DNA of 64,000 nucleotides from Vreelandella songnenensis (GCF_003002925.1 NZ_PVTK01000008.1:62001-126000), one strand, 5' to 3'; positions 10,392 to 17,553 are shown, counted from the stretch's first letter. The notes: generated by a model not told the origin, from the letters alone. Program-made: numbers and translations.

Positions 10392-10423
10392 ACAGCCCGC
10401 TACCTCCTCAGGTAGCGGGCTGT
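10392..10423 (+). terminator. Terminator after the catalase gene
   Basis: A perfect 14-bp stem beginning ACAGCCCGCTACCT with a four-base loop, then a T-rich stretch. It may also act as a bidirectional terminator, because dusA converges from the other side. Confidence 0.85.
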
Positions 10424-10460
10424 TCTGTTGTATCAGGCCGAGTTTCAAGTGTCGTACGTT

Positions 10461-11507
10461 TCAAGCGCCGTAGGTTTCAAATTCCGGCTCACGAACCAGC
10501 CCCAATGCATCGTCATAAAGGCGCAGCCCGGCGCCTTCCTTATGGGCGTGCTCGGAAAGGTGACGGCGGAAGCGCCGCCCGCCGGGGCAACCCTGGAAAA
10601 GCCCGAGCAGGTGGCGGGTAATATGGTTCAGCTTGGCGCCTTCATCCAGCCGCTGCTGGATATAAGGGCGAAACGCCTGGGCGGCCTCAAGGCGGCTAGC
10701 CGCCGGGCCGGGCTTGCCGTACAGCAATGCATCCACGCCTGCCAGCAGCCACGGATTCTGATACGCCTCGCGGCCCACCATCACGCTGTCCACGTGCTTG
10801 AGCTGCGCCTGGCACTCCTCAAGTGTCTTGATGCCGCCGTTGATGCCAATGTGCAACTCGGGCCGGTCCTGCTTCAAGCGATGCACGCGCGGGTAGTTGA
10901 GCGGCGGCACATCGCGGTTCTCCTTGGGCGAAAGCCCCTTGAGCCAGGCCTTGCGGGCGTGCACGGTAAAGATTTCGCACCCCGCATCGGCCACGATGTC
11001 GATAAAGCGCGCCAAGTCCGCGTCTTCATCCTGGTCATCAATGCCGATACGGCACTTGACGGTCACCGGAATGGAAACCGCCGCCTGCATGGCGCGCACC
11101 GCCTCGGCGACTTTTTCCGGGTAACCCATCAGGCAAGCGCCAATCATGTTGTTCTGCACCCGATCGCTGGGGCAGCCCACGTTCAGGTTGACCTCGTCAT
11201 AGCCCCACGCCTCGGCAATGGCCGCGCACTCCGCAAGCTCCCCGGCATCGCTACCGCCCAACTGCAGCGCAATCGGATGCTCCACTTCGCTGTAGCCTAA
11301 AAAACGCTCCCGCGGCGAACCATGCAAGATCGCCCCGGTCGTCACCATCTCGGTGTACAGCAACGTTTCTTTGGTCAGAGTGCGCACAAACGCTCTGTAA
11401 TCTTTCGTAGTCCAGTCCATCATGGGCGCGACGGAGAAAGTTCTATCCAGCGCCGGGCGGGGAGTGCCAGGCTTCATGCGGGTTTGCGGTGTTGTGGTAT
11501 CATTCAT
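10461..11507 (-). CDS. dusA: tRNA-dihydrouridine synthase A
   Basis: FMN-dependent reductase making dihydrouridine in the D-loop of tRNA (positions 20/20a in DusA). At 348 residues it has normal length. FMN/TIM-barrel motifs are present: FSVAPMMDWTTKDYRAF near the N-terminus, the catalytic Cys in NLNVGCPSDRVQNNMIGACLM (about residue 113), VKCRIGIDD and HARKAWLKGLSPKENR. An internal Met at 11477 could also be the start; no strong ribosome site separates them. The 5' end of dusA is a documented integration site for prophages and islands, and a broken integrase gene starts about 100 bp away in the divergent direction, so this gene probably marks the island boundary. Confidence 0.96.
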   Translation of the reverse strand: MNDTTTPQTRMKPGTPRPALDRTFSVAPMMDWTTKDYRAFVRTLTKETLLYTEMVTTGAILHGSPRERFLGYSEVEHPIALQLGGSDAGELAECAAIAEAWGYDEVNLNVGCPSDRVQNNMIGACLMGYPEKVAEAVRAMQAAVSIPVTVKCRIGIDDQDEDADLARFIDIVADAGCEIFTVHARKAWLKGLSPKENRDVPPLNYPRVHRLKQDRPELHIGINGGIKTLEECQAQLKHVDSVMVGREAYQNPWLLAGVDALLYGKPGPAASRLEAAQAFRPYIQQRLDEGAKLNHITRHLLGLFQGCPGGRRFRRHLSEHAHKEGAGLRLYDDALGLVREPEFETYGA

Positions 11508-11608
11508 AACTGTTCATATTTACAGTAGTTGTGCCACGTTTTTAGCAAATATGTGTCACATATTTGGCACTTCGTGGCACTTTCATTTGTCACATTTCGA
11601 GGCAGTGA

Positions 11609-12058
11609 TGGCGACGATCGTGAAACGTCCGAAAAGTGACGGCAGTTTCTCATACCTGGCGCGTATTCGCATTGCGCGCACTGGTCAACCCGACTACTCA
11701 GAGTCAAAAACATTCCCCAGAAAGGCAATGGCAGAAGAGTGGGCGAAGCGTCGGGAACTGGAATTAGCAGCGCCTGGTGGTGTGTTGACTGCCAAATGGA
11801 AGGGCGTCACTTTACACGATGCCATCGAACGTTACCTGCATGAATTTGCCGATGGAGCAGGTCGGAGCAAGCGCGCCACCATTGAACAACGGCCCGCCGG
11901 CAGGAAGAAATAACTCGCCTCACCTGGGGCGACTTGGACGAAGCTGCCATGACCTGCTGGGTTCGGGATGCCAAGCATCCACGCCAGAAATGGGGCAATC
12001 ACAAGCGCTTCAAGCTCACCCATGAAGCGATGGCCATAATCCAACGCCATGGAGCGCA
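11609..12058 (+). pseudogene. Decayed tyrosine integrase of the dusA-associated type
   Basis: The first part (from ATG 11609, GAGG five bases upstream) encodes an N-terminal arm-binding and core-binding start, MATIVKRPKSDGSFSYLAR..., ending at a stop at 11913. From about 11890 a different frame continues with a typical catalytic-domain segment, EEITRLTWGDLDEAAM, followed by RDAKHPRQKWGNHKRF. The roughly 100 residues that should lie between are missing and the joint changes frame. No C-terminal HxxR...Y region is found, because phage-like minus-strand sequence takes over at about 12050. The gene is therefore a deletion remnant and the island should no longer excise on its own. Confidence 0.8.
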
Positions 12059-12182
12059 CTTCCAGTTGCTGAATCCGCTCGAGGTCCGCGCACTCGGTTT
12101 CCGTGAGGTACGCCATGACGGCCTGATCGCAGCCTTTGGGTGCATAAAGTGGCTTTGGGGTAATGGTGTTGGCGGTAGTCAT
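11832..12182 (-). CDS. Small phage-like protein, C-terminal part fused to antisense integrase sequence
   Basis: The frame starts with a good ribosome site (GGAAG) at 12182 and encodes 116 residues. The first 45-50 residues (MTTANTITPKPLYAPKGCDQ onward) look like a small soluble phage or island protein. From roughly residue 45 on, the reading frame runs antisense to the integrase fragment, so the natural C-terminus has probably been replaced at a recombination joint. It follows the gene at 12240-12497 on the same strand and may be co-transcribed with it, leftward from the repressor. Function unknown. Confidence 0.45.
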   Translation of the reverse strand: MTTANTITPKPLYAPKGCDQAVMAYLTETECADLERIQQLEVRSMALDYGHRFMGELEALVIAPFLAWMLGIPNPAGHGSFVQVAPGEASYFFLPAGRCSMVARLLRPAPSANSCR

Positions 12183-12239
12183 GGGTTAGGCTTCCTTAAT
12201 AAAGTGAAAGACTTTGAAAGAGACGTGCGGGGGGCTGGG

Positions 12240-12497
12240 TTAGCGCTCGTAAAGACGTACCAGCTTGCGCTGCAGAAAGTGTTCATGCAGGTGGGAGCGC
12301 AGCTCGCAAAGGGCGTCTTCGATATCCACGCCGGCGGCTTCGCCGGTGGTGCGCTCTTCCAGCGCTTCAAGATCGACCAGCGGGTTGGCCGCGTCGATAT
12401 CGGCGGTGATGGCCTGGCGGGTGGCGGGTGAGCAGCGGTTCAACTCGACGTCGATACCGCGGAATAGCATGAAAGTACTTGTAGCAGGCGTGGCCAT
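12240..12497 (-). CDS. Small island/phage protein of unknown function
   Basis: An 85-residue, acidic, probably helical protein beginning MATPATSTFMLFRGIDVELN. The ATG at 12497 is preceded by GGGAG at eight bases, which is why I prefer it to the longer frame from 12572. It is divergent from the S24 repressor gene, with about 90 bp between the starts, so it is probably an early-type gene under repressor control. I do not recognise a domain. Confidence 0.6.
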   Translation of the reverse strand: MATPATSTFMLFRGIDVELNRCSPATRQAITADIDAANPLVDLEALEERTTGEAAGVDIEDALCELRSHLHEHFLQRKLVRLYER

Positions 12498-12588
12498 GGC
12501 AGTGGCTCCCTTGCAAAGTGAAGTGAAGTAAAAGACATCAATAAAATGGTGCCGAATGGTTGCCTTTGCCAAGAGTTTTGAGGACTTA
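12498..12588. promoter_or_regulatory. Divergent control region between repressor and leftward phage-like genes
   Basis: This 91-bp gap sits between two divergent starts, the usual place for CI-type operators. It contains a GTGAAGTGAAGTAAAAG direct-repeat stretch and is more AT-rich than its flanks. No clean operator dyad was found by eye, so the call rests on position. Confidence 0.35.
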
Positions 12589-13242
12589 ATGGTTTCATTG
12601 GGTGAAAGACTTAGGGAAGAGAGGGAGCGTCTAGGGTTGTCTCAAACCCAGTTTGGCGACCTTGCCCATGTAACTAAAAAGTCCCAAATGCTTTACGAAG
12701 CAGATCAACGCAGCCCGAAAGGTGGCTATCTGGCTGCGATTGCTGCTCAGGGAGTTGACGTTCAGTACGTTCTGACTGGAAACCGTTCGGTTTCTTCTAA
12801 CGTTGAGCTTGTCGATCTATCAGCAGGAATGGCATGTATACCGATGTACGACATCGAGGCCGCCGCCGGCGCTGGCCGTAGCTTTGAAGGCGAGCCGATT
12901 AAAACCACTTTGCAGTTCCCGCGCAGCGAGCTGGCTACCCAGGGGCTCGACCCGGCACAGATCGTGGGCGTGCAGGTTAGGGGCGACTCAATGGATGGCA
13001 CCTTGGCAGATGGTGACTGGGTGCTGGTGAACCGGGCCTCCCGCGACCCGAAGCAGGAAGGGGTGTTCTTGTGGCTGGTGAGTGGGGAGCGGCGGATCAA
13101 GCGGGTGCAGCGGTTGGCCGGGGGCGCGCTGTATTTGATTAGTGATAACGAGCTGTACCAGCCGGAAATGATCAAGCCGCAGGATATGGGGGATCTGGAG
13201 ATTCTGGGGCGGTGTGAGATTCGGATTGGGCGGGTGGTGTGA
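12589..13242 (+). CDS. CI-like phage repressor, XRE helix-turn-helix plus S24 peptidase
   Basis: LexA/CI-type repressor of 217 residues. The N-terminal HTH_XRE domain reads GERLREERERLGLSQTQFGD. The C-terminal S24 self-cleavage domain has the catalytic Ser in VQVRGDSMDGTLADGDWVLV and the catalytic Lys in GERRIKRVQRL, so RecA-stimulated inactivation is expected. I start it at 12589 (GAGG five bases upstream); 12556 is an in-frame alternative. It probably represses the leftward genes at 12240-12497 and 11832-12182. Its last 59 bp are repeated at 13581-13639 on the other side of the next gene. Confidence 0.88.
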   Translation: MVSLGERLREERERLGLSQTQFGDLAHVTKKSQMLYEADQRSPKGGYLAAIAAQGVDVQYVLTGNRSVSSNVELVDLSAGMACIPMYDIEAAAGAGRSFEGEPIKTTLQFPRSELATQGLDPAQIVGVQVRGDSMDGTLADGDWVLVNRASRDPKQEGVFLWLVSGERRIKRVQRLAGGALYLISDNELYQPEMIKPQDMGDLEILGRCEIRIGRVV

Positions 13243-13243
13243 T
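13185..13243 (+). repeat. Direct repeat copy 1: 3' end of the repressor gene
   Basis: A 59-bp segment ending at the repressor stop codon, repeated at 13581-13639 with two mismatches. The two copies bracket the secreted four-cysteine gene at 13242-13571, with an offset of 396 bp. Confidence 0.9.
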
Positions 13244-13571
13244 GATGAAGAGCGCGGTTCGAGCCGCTAGCGTTGGGTGCGTCGCTTTATGGGGGGCACT
13301 GGCATTGCCCGCCAGCGCCGATGATGTGCCTAACCTTGATATCAAGACCGACTGCCGTGAAACGAACAAGTACTCCGAACACGATGTTTATGAGTCGTGT
13401 TTGGAGCAAGAAAAGATCGCCTATCAGCTGTTGCGCGAGGCATGGGACAGGATCTATCCGTCTGTCGTCGACTGGTGTATGGGCAACATGCAACACGATG
13501 GTTGGGAGAGTTACCAGTTTCTATTCGATTGCGTCAATTCGCAACAGGAGGGGGTACTTGGGGCTGATTGA
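13242..13571 (+). CDS. Secreted four-cysteine protein (paralogue 1)
   Basis: A 109-residue protein with a Sec signal peptide (basic start, hydrophobic VGCVALWGALALPASA, cleavage after ASA), so exported to the periplasm. The mature part has four Cys in the pattern C-x16-C-x26-C-x15-C with the conserved core CLEQEKIAYQLLREAW. This aligns with the protein at 17132-17455 (CIEQEQKSYNQLRDKA), so the two are paralogues, and two disulphides are likely. The ATG overlaps the repressor stop. Function unknown; the family resembles small exported Cys-rich proteins of other proteobacteria, but I cannot name it. The flanking direct repeats suggest that it moved or was duplicated as a unit. Confidence 0.75.
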   Translation: MMKSAVRAASVGCVALWGALALPASADDVPNLDIKTDCRETNKYSEHDVYESCLEQEKIAYQLLREAWDRIYPSVVDWCMGNMQHDGWESYQFLFDCVNSQQEGVLGAD

Positions 13572-13580
13572 GTCGCGGTG

Positions 13581-13639
13581 TATGAGGGATCTGGAGATTC
13601 TGGGGCGGTGTGAGATTCGGATTGGGCGGGTTGTGTGAT
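13581..13639 (+). repeat. Direct repeat copy 2: displaced repressor 3' tail
   Basis: Repeats 13185-13243 with two substitutions and encodes the same DLEILGRCEIRIGRVV tail, but is detached from any repressor gene. It lies immediately upstream of the AT-rich three-gene cassette. Confidence 0.9.
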
Positions 13640-13660
13640 AGCTTTTTTAAAGGGAAAATT

Positions 13661-14758
13661 ATGAATACTGCATTACAGTCAAAACAATTATTATTAAATG
13701 AGTTTTCTGAGCTATACGAATTGTTTCGTAAGTATGGTGTTAATCAATCCAGTGTTAGAACTCGAATTTTTAATCCATTAAAATTCCCTAAGGTGAAAAT
13801 CAGCGATAATCATAAAGAAGCCTGTGAAAAACATGCTTCTTTGATGAATGAAAAAGATTTAAAGAAAGTTATAACTGATCTTAAGTTAGTTCTTGAAAAA
13901 TTTGTTATTTTTAACGATAAAATAGTTCAGTTCTATGATATGAATCACATGCAGCTGAAGTGCATAGATGATTGCATTGAAAAAGAGCTGGCAAATAAAA
14001 ACAATAGTGGGTTAGTAAATTACTACCCAGGACTTCCACACGACCCAAATATTATCGACGAAGTTGTTAAGCCAATTAAGTCAATTAAGCTTAATAATAA
14101 CGTAAAAATTTTCCTAGTTGGTTCACGCAGAGAATACTATAAGGTTTTTCAATTAAGCAAGCAGGATTTGACTCAGACGGCTTTAAGCACAATACAGGAT
14201 GTTAAAGAAGTTTCTGCAAAAGGAATGGTTTCAGAGCTAGCAATTGATTTAGTTGTGTTAGATTATGCTTCTTCTCGTTTAGAGTTAAGACTGTCGAATG
14301 CAACAGCTATGTCTAAAACAAATACATCTACATTCCAAAATAAATTAATTAAATATGTGCGTGGTGCTTTGGGTGGTAAATTAGGTGATCCATATGATTT
14401 TTTGAGTAAAGTTAATGACTATTATTTTGCTGATGATCATGGCCGCGTTGTAGCATTTGATTTTTTAACAGAGGAAGGTGTAGAGAGAACTGAAAAAGTA
14501 AGGAATAAAAAAGATGATTTAAAAGATGAAAGTTATCATATTGGTGGTACTGAAAAGGTAAATAAAATCTTTCAAAGTCATAGTATTGCCAAGGTTTGGG
14601 ATTTTAAATTTGATAACTCCGACTGTCGAATTTCTTTGAAAGTTAAAGGAAGTTTAAGGCTCTTGCTTAAAGGAAATCAAACTATTGATCAAGTCTATTT
14701 GATGGATTGTTTTAGTGAGTCAGACTATAATTATCTTCTTTCTAAATTAATGCTTTGA
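13661..14758 (+). CDS. Unknown protein, first gene of AT-rich three-gene cassette
   Basis: A 365-residue soluble protein with no signal peptide or membrane helix. Base composition is far more AT-rich than the surrounding chromosome (many AAA, GAT and TTT codons), a sign of recent transfer. The start at 13661 is preceded by AAAGGGAAAATT. The N-terminal third is helical and Lys-rich. A beta-rich middle includes NNVKIFLVGSRREYYKVF (about 146-163) and a repeated-strand segment LAIDLVVLDYASSRLELRL (about 195-213). I recognise no catalytic motif or named domain. Together with the following gene and the PD-(D/E)XK nuclease it forms an apparent operon, so a sensor or regulatory role in a defence system is possible but unproven. 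Confidence 0.75.
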   Translation: MNTALQSKQLLLNEFSELYELFRKYGVNQSSVRTRIFNPLKFPKVKISDNHKEACEKHASLMNEKDLKKVITDLKLVLEKFVIFNDKIVQFYDMNHMQLKCIDDCIEKELANKNNSGLVNYYPGLPHDPNIIDEVVKPIKSIKLNNNVKIFLVGSRREYYKVFQLSKQDLTQTALSTIQDVKEVSAKGMVSELAIDLVVLDYASSRLELRLSNATAMSKTNTSTFQNKLIKYVRGALGGKLGDPYDFLSKVNDYYFADDHGRVVAFDFLTEEGVERTEKVRNKKDDLKDESYHIGGTEKVNKIFQSHSIAKVWDFKFDNSDCRISLKVKGSLRLLLKGNQTIDQVYLMDCFSESDYNYLLSKLML

Positions 14759-14767
14759 GTAAATGAG

Positions 14768-15196
14768 ATGAAGTCTCCAAAGCTGAAAGAATTCATTGAT
14801 GTGCATTATCGTCCTAATGAGGAGGGCGGAGGGCTGTGTAAGTATAATGCACTTTATGCTTTGAATGACTTTTTGGAGAAGTACCCTGGTTCGAACTATC
14901 GTGTTGTCTTCACGAAAAATAGGTTATATGAGGTCTTCAAAGATTACTTCTCTGATTCCTATGACATTGAAGATTTTATTGGTGAGTTGAACTATAAATA
15001 TCCTTTCTTGCTCAAGCCTCGTTACTTTTTTGAGGATGATCGCCTAGAACGTGTAACTTTAGAAGCTTCTGATGTCTTTAAGTATATATCTAAACGTTCA
15101 AACCTTGATCCTATTAGTGGTCTGCCTTCAGATTCAATTGAAGAATACATTTTCGTTGAGTATGTCTTGAATGAAGAGGCAGTCGAAAATGATTAG
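14768..15196 (+). CDS. Unknown small protein, second gene of AT-rich cassette
   Basis: A 142-residue soluble, acidic protein (MKSPKLKEFIDVHYRPNEEG...). It begins nine bases after the previous stop and its end overlaps the start of the nuclease gene by eight bases, so the three genes are almost certainly co-transcribed and coupled. Aromatic- and Asp/Glu-rich stretches (YEVFKDYFSDSYDIEDFIGE, about 57-76) suggest a helical protein-interaction module. No known family is recognised by eye. It may be an accessory or inhibitor component that partners the nuclease. Confidence 0.72.
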   Translation: MKSPKLKEFIDVHYRPNEEGGGLCKYNALYALNDFLEKYPGSNYRVVFTKNRLYEVFKDYFSDSYDIEDFIGELNYKYPFLLKPRYFFEDDRLERVTLEASDVFKYISKRSNLDPISGLPSDSIEEYIFVEYVLNEEAVEND

Positions 15197-15881
15197 TTTG
15201 ACTGCTAATAGAATGTCTGCTTTGGATAAGGCTTTCTTATTGTGTAACCAAGCTGAAAATTTTGATGATTTTGCTAGTGGTGTCCATATCCTACTAGATA
15301 GAGCTGTTAATAGTGCTGAACAAGAAGCGCATATATTATTTGAAAGCGGTTCTGTTGAAGACGGCTGGACATCTAAAATTATCGCACGCTTGGATAATGG
15401 TTTTTGTTTGAAAGCGAGGCCCGCAACAGCGGGCGGGAATGCCGATATTGTTATCGAGCATCTATCAGGTGATTTTACAATTATTTGTGAATCCAAAATA
15501 TTGGGTGAAATTCCTAATAGCACATCCAAATATTACAATAACCATTTATTGGAAGGTATGAAACAACTTGTAACGCGTTATTCTACCGCTACAGTTGGTC
15601 AAGATCATTGTATTTTATTGATTTTTTGTTTCGCTCCAATGATGAGAGATGCAATAGATAAATGGAAACAGTATTTTTTTGATAAATCAAAAAATGGAAC
15701 AGATGATGATAAAAAACATTTTAAGAATTTAGGCGATTACAATTTCGTAAGCTATGTTGGTCAGAGAGGTTTTTTCACTTCTCATACTCATCACTCTTCA
15801 GGCTATCCTGTTAAAGTTAGACATGTACCTGTATGTCTTTATCACCAACCGGTTGACAAATCAGCGAAAAGAAAAACTTAG
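15189..15881 (+). CDS. PD-(D/E)XK-type nuclease, third gene of AT-rich cassette
   Basis: A 230-residue protein with a readable PD-(D/E)XK core. Asp86 is in GGNADIVIEHLSG, Glu101-x-Lys103 is in FTIICESKILGE after one strand, and GMKQLVTRY (about 123-131) matches the helix with the conserved Gln/Tyr that usually follows. This fits a restriction-endonuclease-like DNA or RNA nuclease. The ATG at 15189 overlaps the upstream gene; an in-frame ATG at 15171 is possible but has no ribosome site. It is convergent with truncated umuC, three bases apart. AT-rich like its two partners. No methylase or ATPase gene accompanies it, so it is not an ordinary restriction-modification pair. Confidence 0.75.
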   Translation: MISLTANRMSALDKAFLLCNQAENFDDFASGVHILLDRAVNSAEQEAHILFESGSVEDGWTSKIIARLDNGFCLKARPATAGGNADIVIEHLSGDFTIICESKILGEIPNSTSKYYNNHLLEGMKQLVTRYSTATVGQDHCILLIFCFAPMMRDAIDKWKQYFFDKSKNGTDDDKKHFKNLGDYNFVSYVGQRGFFTSHTHHSSGYPVKVRHVPVCLYHQPVDKSAKRKT

Positions 15882-15884
15882 TTT

Positions 15885-16835
15885 CTAAAGGCCTATTGAA
15901 ATGCGTTTGGCTGTTCCTTCATCCGTGTAAGCCTTCATCAGCTCATCCCAACTCGTCGTATAGCGTGGGCTCCGGCTCGCGCAGCGTAGGTGCCAGGGGG
16001 CGTTCTTTTCTGGTAGCCCCAGGCGCACCGTGCCTTTCCCCATCTTCTCGTTCAGCGCGTCCATGGTGGCCATGAGCTGCTGGCTGCGCTGGCGTTCTTC
16101 TTCCGTTTGCGGGGTGTCCATTAAGCTGAGCTGTTGGCGGTGCTGATCGGTAAGGTCCAGCAACATGACGCCAGCTTTGGTGTAGGCGTACTTGGGCCGG
16201 TAGATCTTCGCCAGGGCTTCGTTGGCGGCGTGGAGGATGTCGCGGGTGTCCTGGGTGGGGCGTTCCAGTTCCACCACCTTATTGGGGGCGTATTGGGGCA
16301 GGTCGGGCCGAAAGCGGTTGGTTCTGAGGAACACCAGCACGGCGCGAGCTAGGCTCTTTTGCCCACGCAGCTTTTCCGCGCCGCGCTGGGCGTGCTGGCG
16401 AACGGCGCCTTGCAGGTCGTAAAGCTGGCCGGTCGGGCGGCCGAAGGGGCGGCTGGTCATGATGCGCTTACGCGGTTCGTTGAAGTCGTTCATTTCCAGG
16501 CAGCTGATGCCGCGCAGTTCCAGTACCGTGCGCTCCATGTTGACCGAAAACTTCCACCGTAGGCGCTTGGCGTCCGCTTCGCGCAGATCCCAGACGGTTT
16601 TGATGCCCAGCACCTGCAAACGCTCGTTCAGCCGGCGGCCCACGCCCCACACGTCACCCACGTCGATCTGCTGCAGCAGGTGCCGGGCCTCGTCGCTTTC
16701 CGGGTGCATGATGCACACGCCTGGGTAGCCGGAGTGCTTCTTGGCGATGCGGTTGGCCAGCTTGGCCAGGGTGTGGGTGGGGGCCACGCCCACGCATACG
16801 GGTATGCCGGTATAGCGGCGAATCATCCAGTGCAG
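15885..16835 (-). pseudogene. umuC: umuC (Y-family DNA polymerase V subunit), N-terminally truncated
   Basis: Translesion polymerase homologue. Recognisable sequence begins at about 16835 with the palm-domain segment RRYTGIPVCVGVAPTHTLAKLAN and runs intact through the helix-hairpin DVWGVGRRLNERLQ, little-finger motifs and the typical C-terminus SPRYTTSWDELMKAYT, about 316 residues. The catalytic N-terminus that should contain the DxNxFYAS motif and the SIDE acidic pair is absent, so no polymerase activity is possible. The open frame extends to 16934, but its first 33 codons are antisense to a UmuD-like fragment. In intact umuDC the two genes share a strand; here they diverge from a breakpoint at about 16836-16845. 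Confidence 0.85.
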
Positions 16836-16844
16836 CCGCTTGGC

Positions 16845-16984
16845 GTGCTGGTGGTGGATGAGGCGCGCTCGTTTGGGCACGCCGATCTGGTGGTTGCGAA
16901 AGTGGGCGGCGAGTACCGGCTGTTCAAGACCCACCGCGTGGGCCAGCGCTGCCGCCTGCTACCCGCCACCGGGGGCGAGGGGGC
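16845..16984 (+). pseudogene. C-terminal fragment of a UmuD/S24-like protein
   Basis: The plus strand encodes VLVVDEARSFGHADLVVAKV then GGEYRLFKTHRV and RLLPATGG. This matches the C-terminal half of S24 peptidases, where the family reads (L)xVDxSxxxxxGDxVxAxVxGEfTvKxL...L.PEN; the aligned Lys corresponds to the catalytic Lys. The upstream half with the active-site Ser is missing. It is divergent from the umuC remnant and abuts it. An imperfect repeat follows directly. Confidence 0.5.
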
Positions 16985-17052
16985 TTCATCAAGGCGGAGC
17001 AGTTCAAGGGGTAGTGGTCAGGCAGGCGCGGTGCTGGGCGGTGTAGGTGATC
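16983..17052 (+). repeat. Imperfect direct repeat, left copy, flanking four-cysteine gene 2
   Basis: Contains GGGCTTCATCAA...GAGCAGTT and GGTGCTGGGCGGTGTA, both repeated at 17489-17553 in the same order and spacing (offset about 501-506 bp). One frame of each copy reads GGFI-(K/N)-x-EQF-x-G followed later by VLGGVxD, so both descend from a coding sequence. Confidence 0.7.
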
Positions 17053-17131
17053 ATCGAAATGCCGGAGCGTTAATTGATAAAGCCGGGAAAGGTGCTGAAA
17101 ATAAGTGGGTAAACCGATACAGGGGGAGCGA

Positions 17132-17455
17132 ATGATCATAAAAACCGTACTCGCGTTATCTACGCTAGCGCTATCAAGCTTGGCAATGGCTGCCGATATA
17201 CCGCGCTTTGAAGTTGAGGCCATTTGCAAAGAAATCACTGGCGGTAGCCGCGATATGTTCAATTTTTGCATTGAGCAGGAGCAAAAATCCTACAATCAGC
17301 TGCGCGATAAAGCCGAATCGATTGATCCGCGAACGGTGAGCTATTGCACCGAGGGAGTGGGCGATAGCTATGAGGTGCTGCTGTTTTGTATAGAGGATGA
17401 ATCTGATGATGAAAACGAGCCCGCCAATTCCCTGAAATCTTTCAGCTTTGACTAG
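17132..17455 (+). CDS. Secreted four-cysteine protein (paralogue 2)
   Basis: A 107-residue protein with a clear Sec signal peptide (MIIKTVLALSTLALSSLAMA, cleavage after AMA). The mature part has four Cys and the core CIEQEQKSYNQLRDKAESID, aligning with the protein at 13242-13571. The third and fourth Cys lie in SYCTEGVGDSYEVLLFC. The C-terminus is acidic. Start chosen at 17132 because GGGGGAG lies four bases upstream. Like its paralogue it is bracketed by direct repeats derived from a neighbouring coding sequence, here at 16983-17052 and 17489-17553. Function unknown; disulphide-bonded periplasmic or secreted protein inferred. Confidence 0.75.
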   Translation: MIIKTVLALSTLALSSLAMAADIPRFEVEAICKEITGGSRDMFNFCIEQEQKSYNQLRDKAESIDPRTVSYCTEGVGDSYEVLLFCIEDESDDENEPANSLKSFSFD

Positions 17456-17488
17456 CTATCGATTGGCTAGTGGTAAACGGCGACGGAG

Positions 17489-17553
17489 GATTCATCAATA
17501 CCGAGCAGTTTATGGGGAGTAGGTAGACGTGGTGCTGGGCGGTGTAAGCGATC
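17489..17553 (+). repeat. Imperfect direct repeat, right copy, flanking four-cysteine gene 2
   Basis: Second copy of 16983-17052. The frame reads VVNGDGGFINTEQFMGSR then a stop, and a second frame continues VVLGGVSDLLHDAGVITHSE. This looks like the degraded C-terminus of an unidentified protein rather than a live gene. The remaining sequence to 17690 contains no further gene I can support. Confidence 0.65.
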
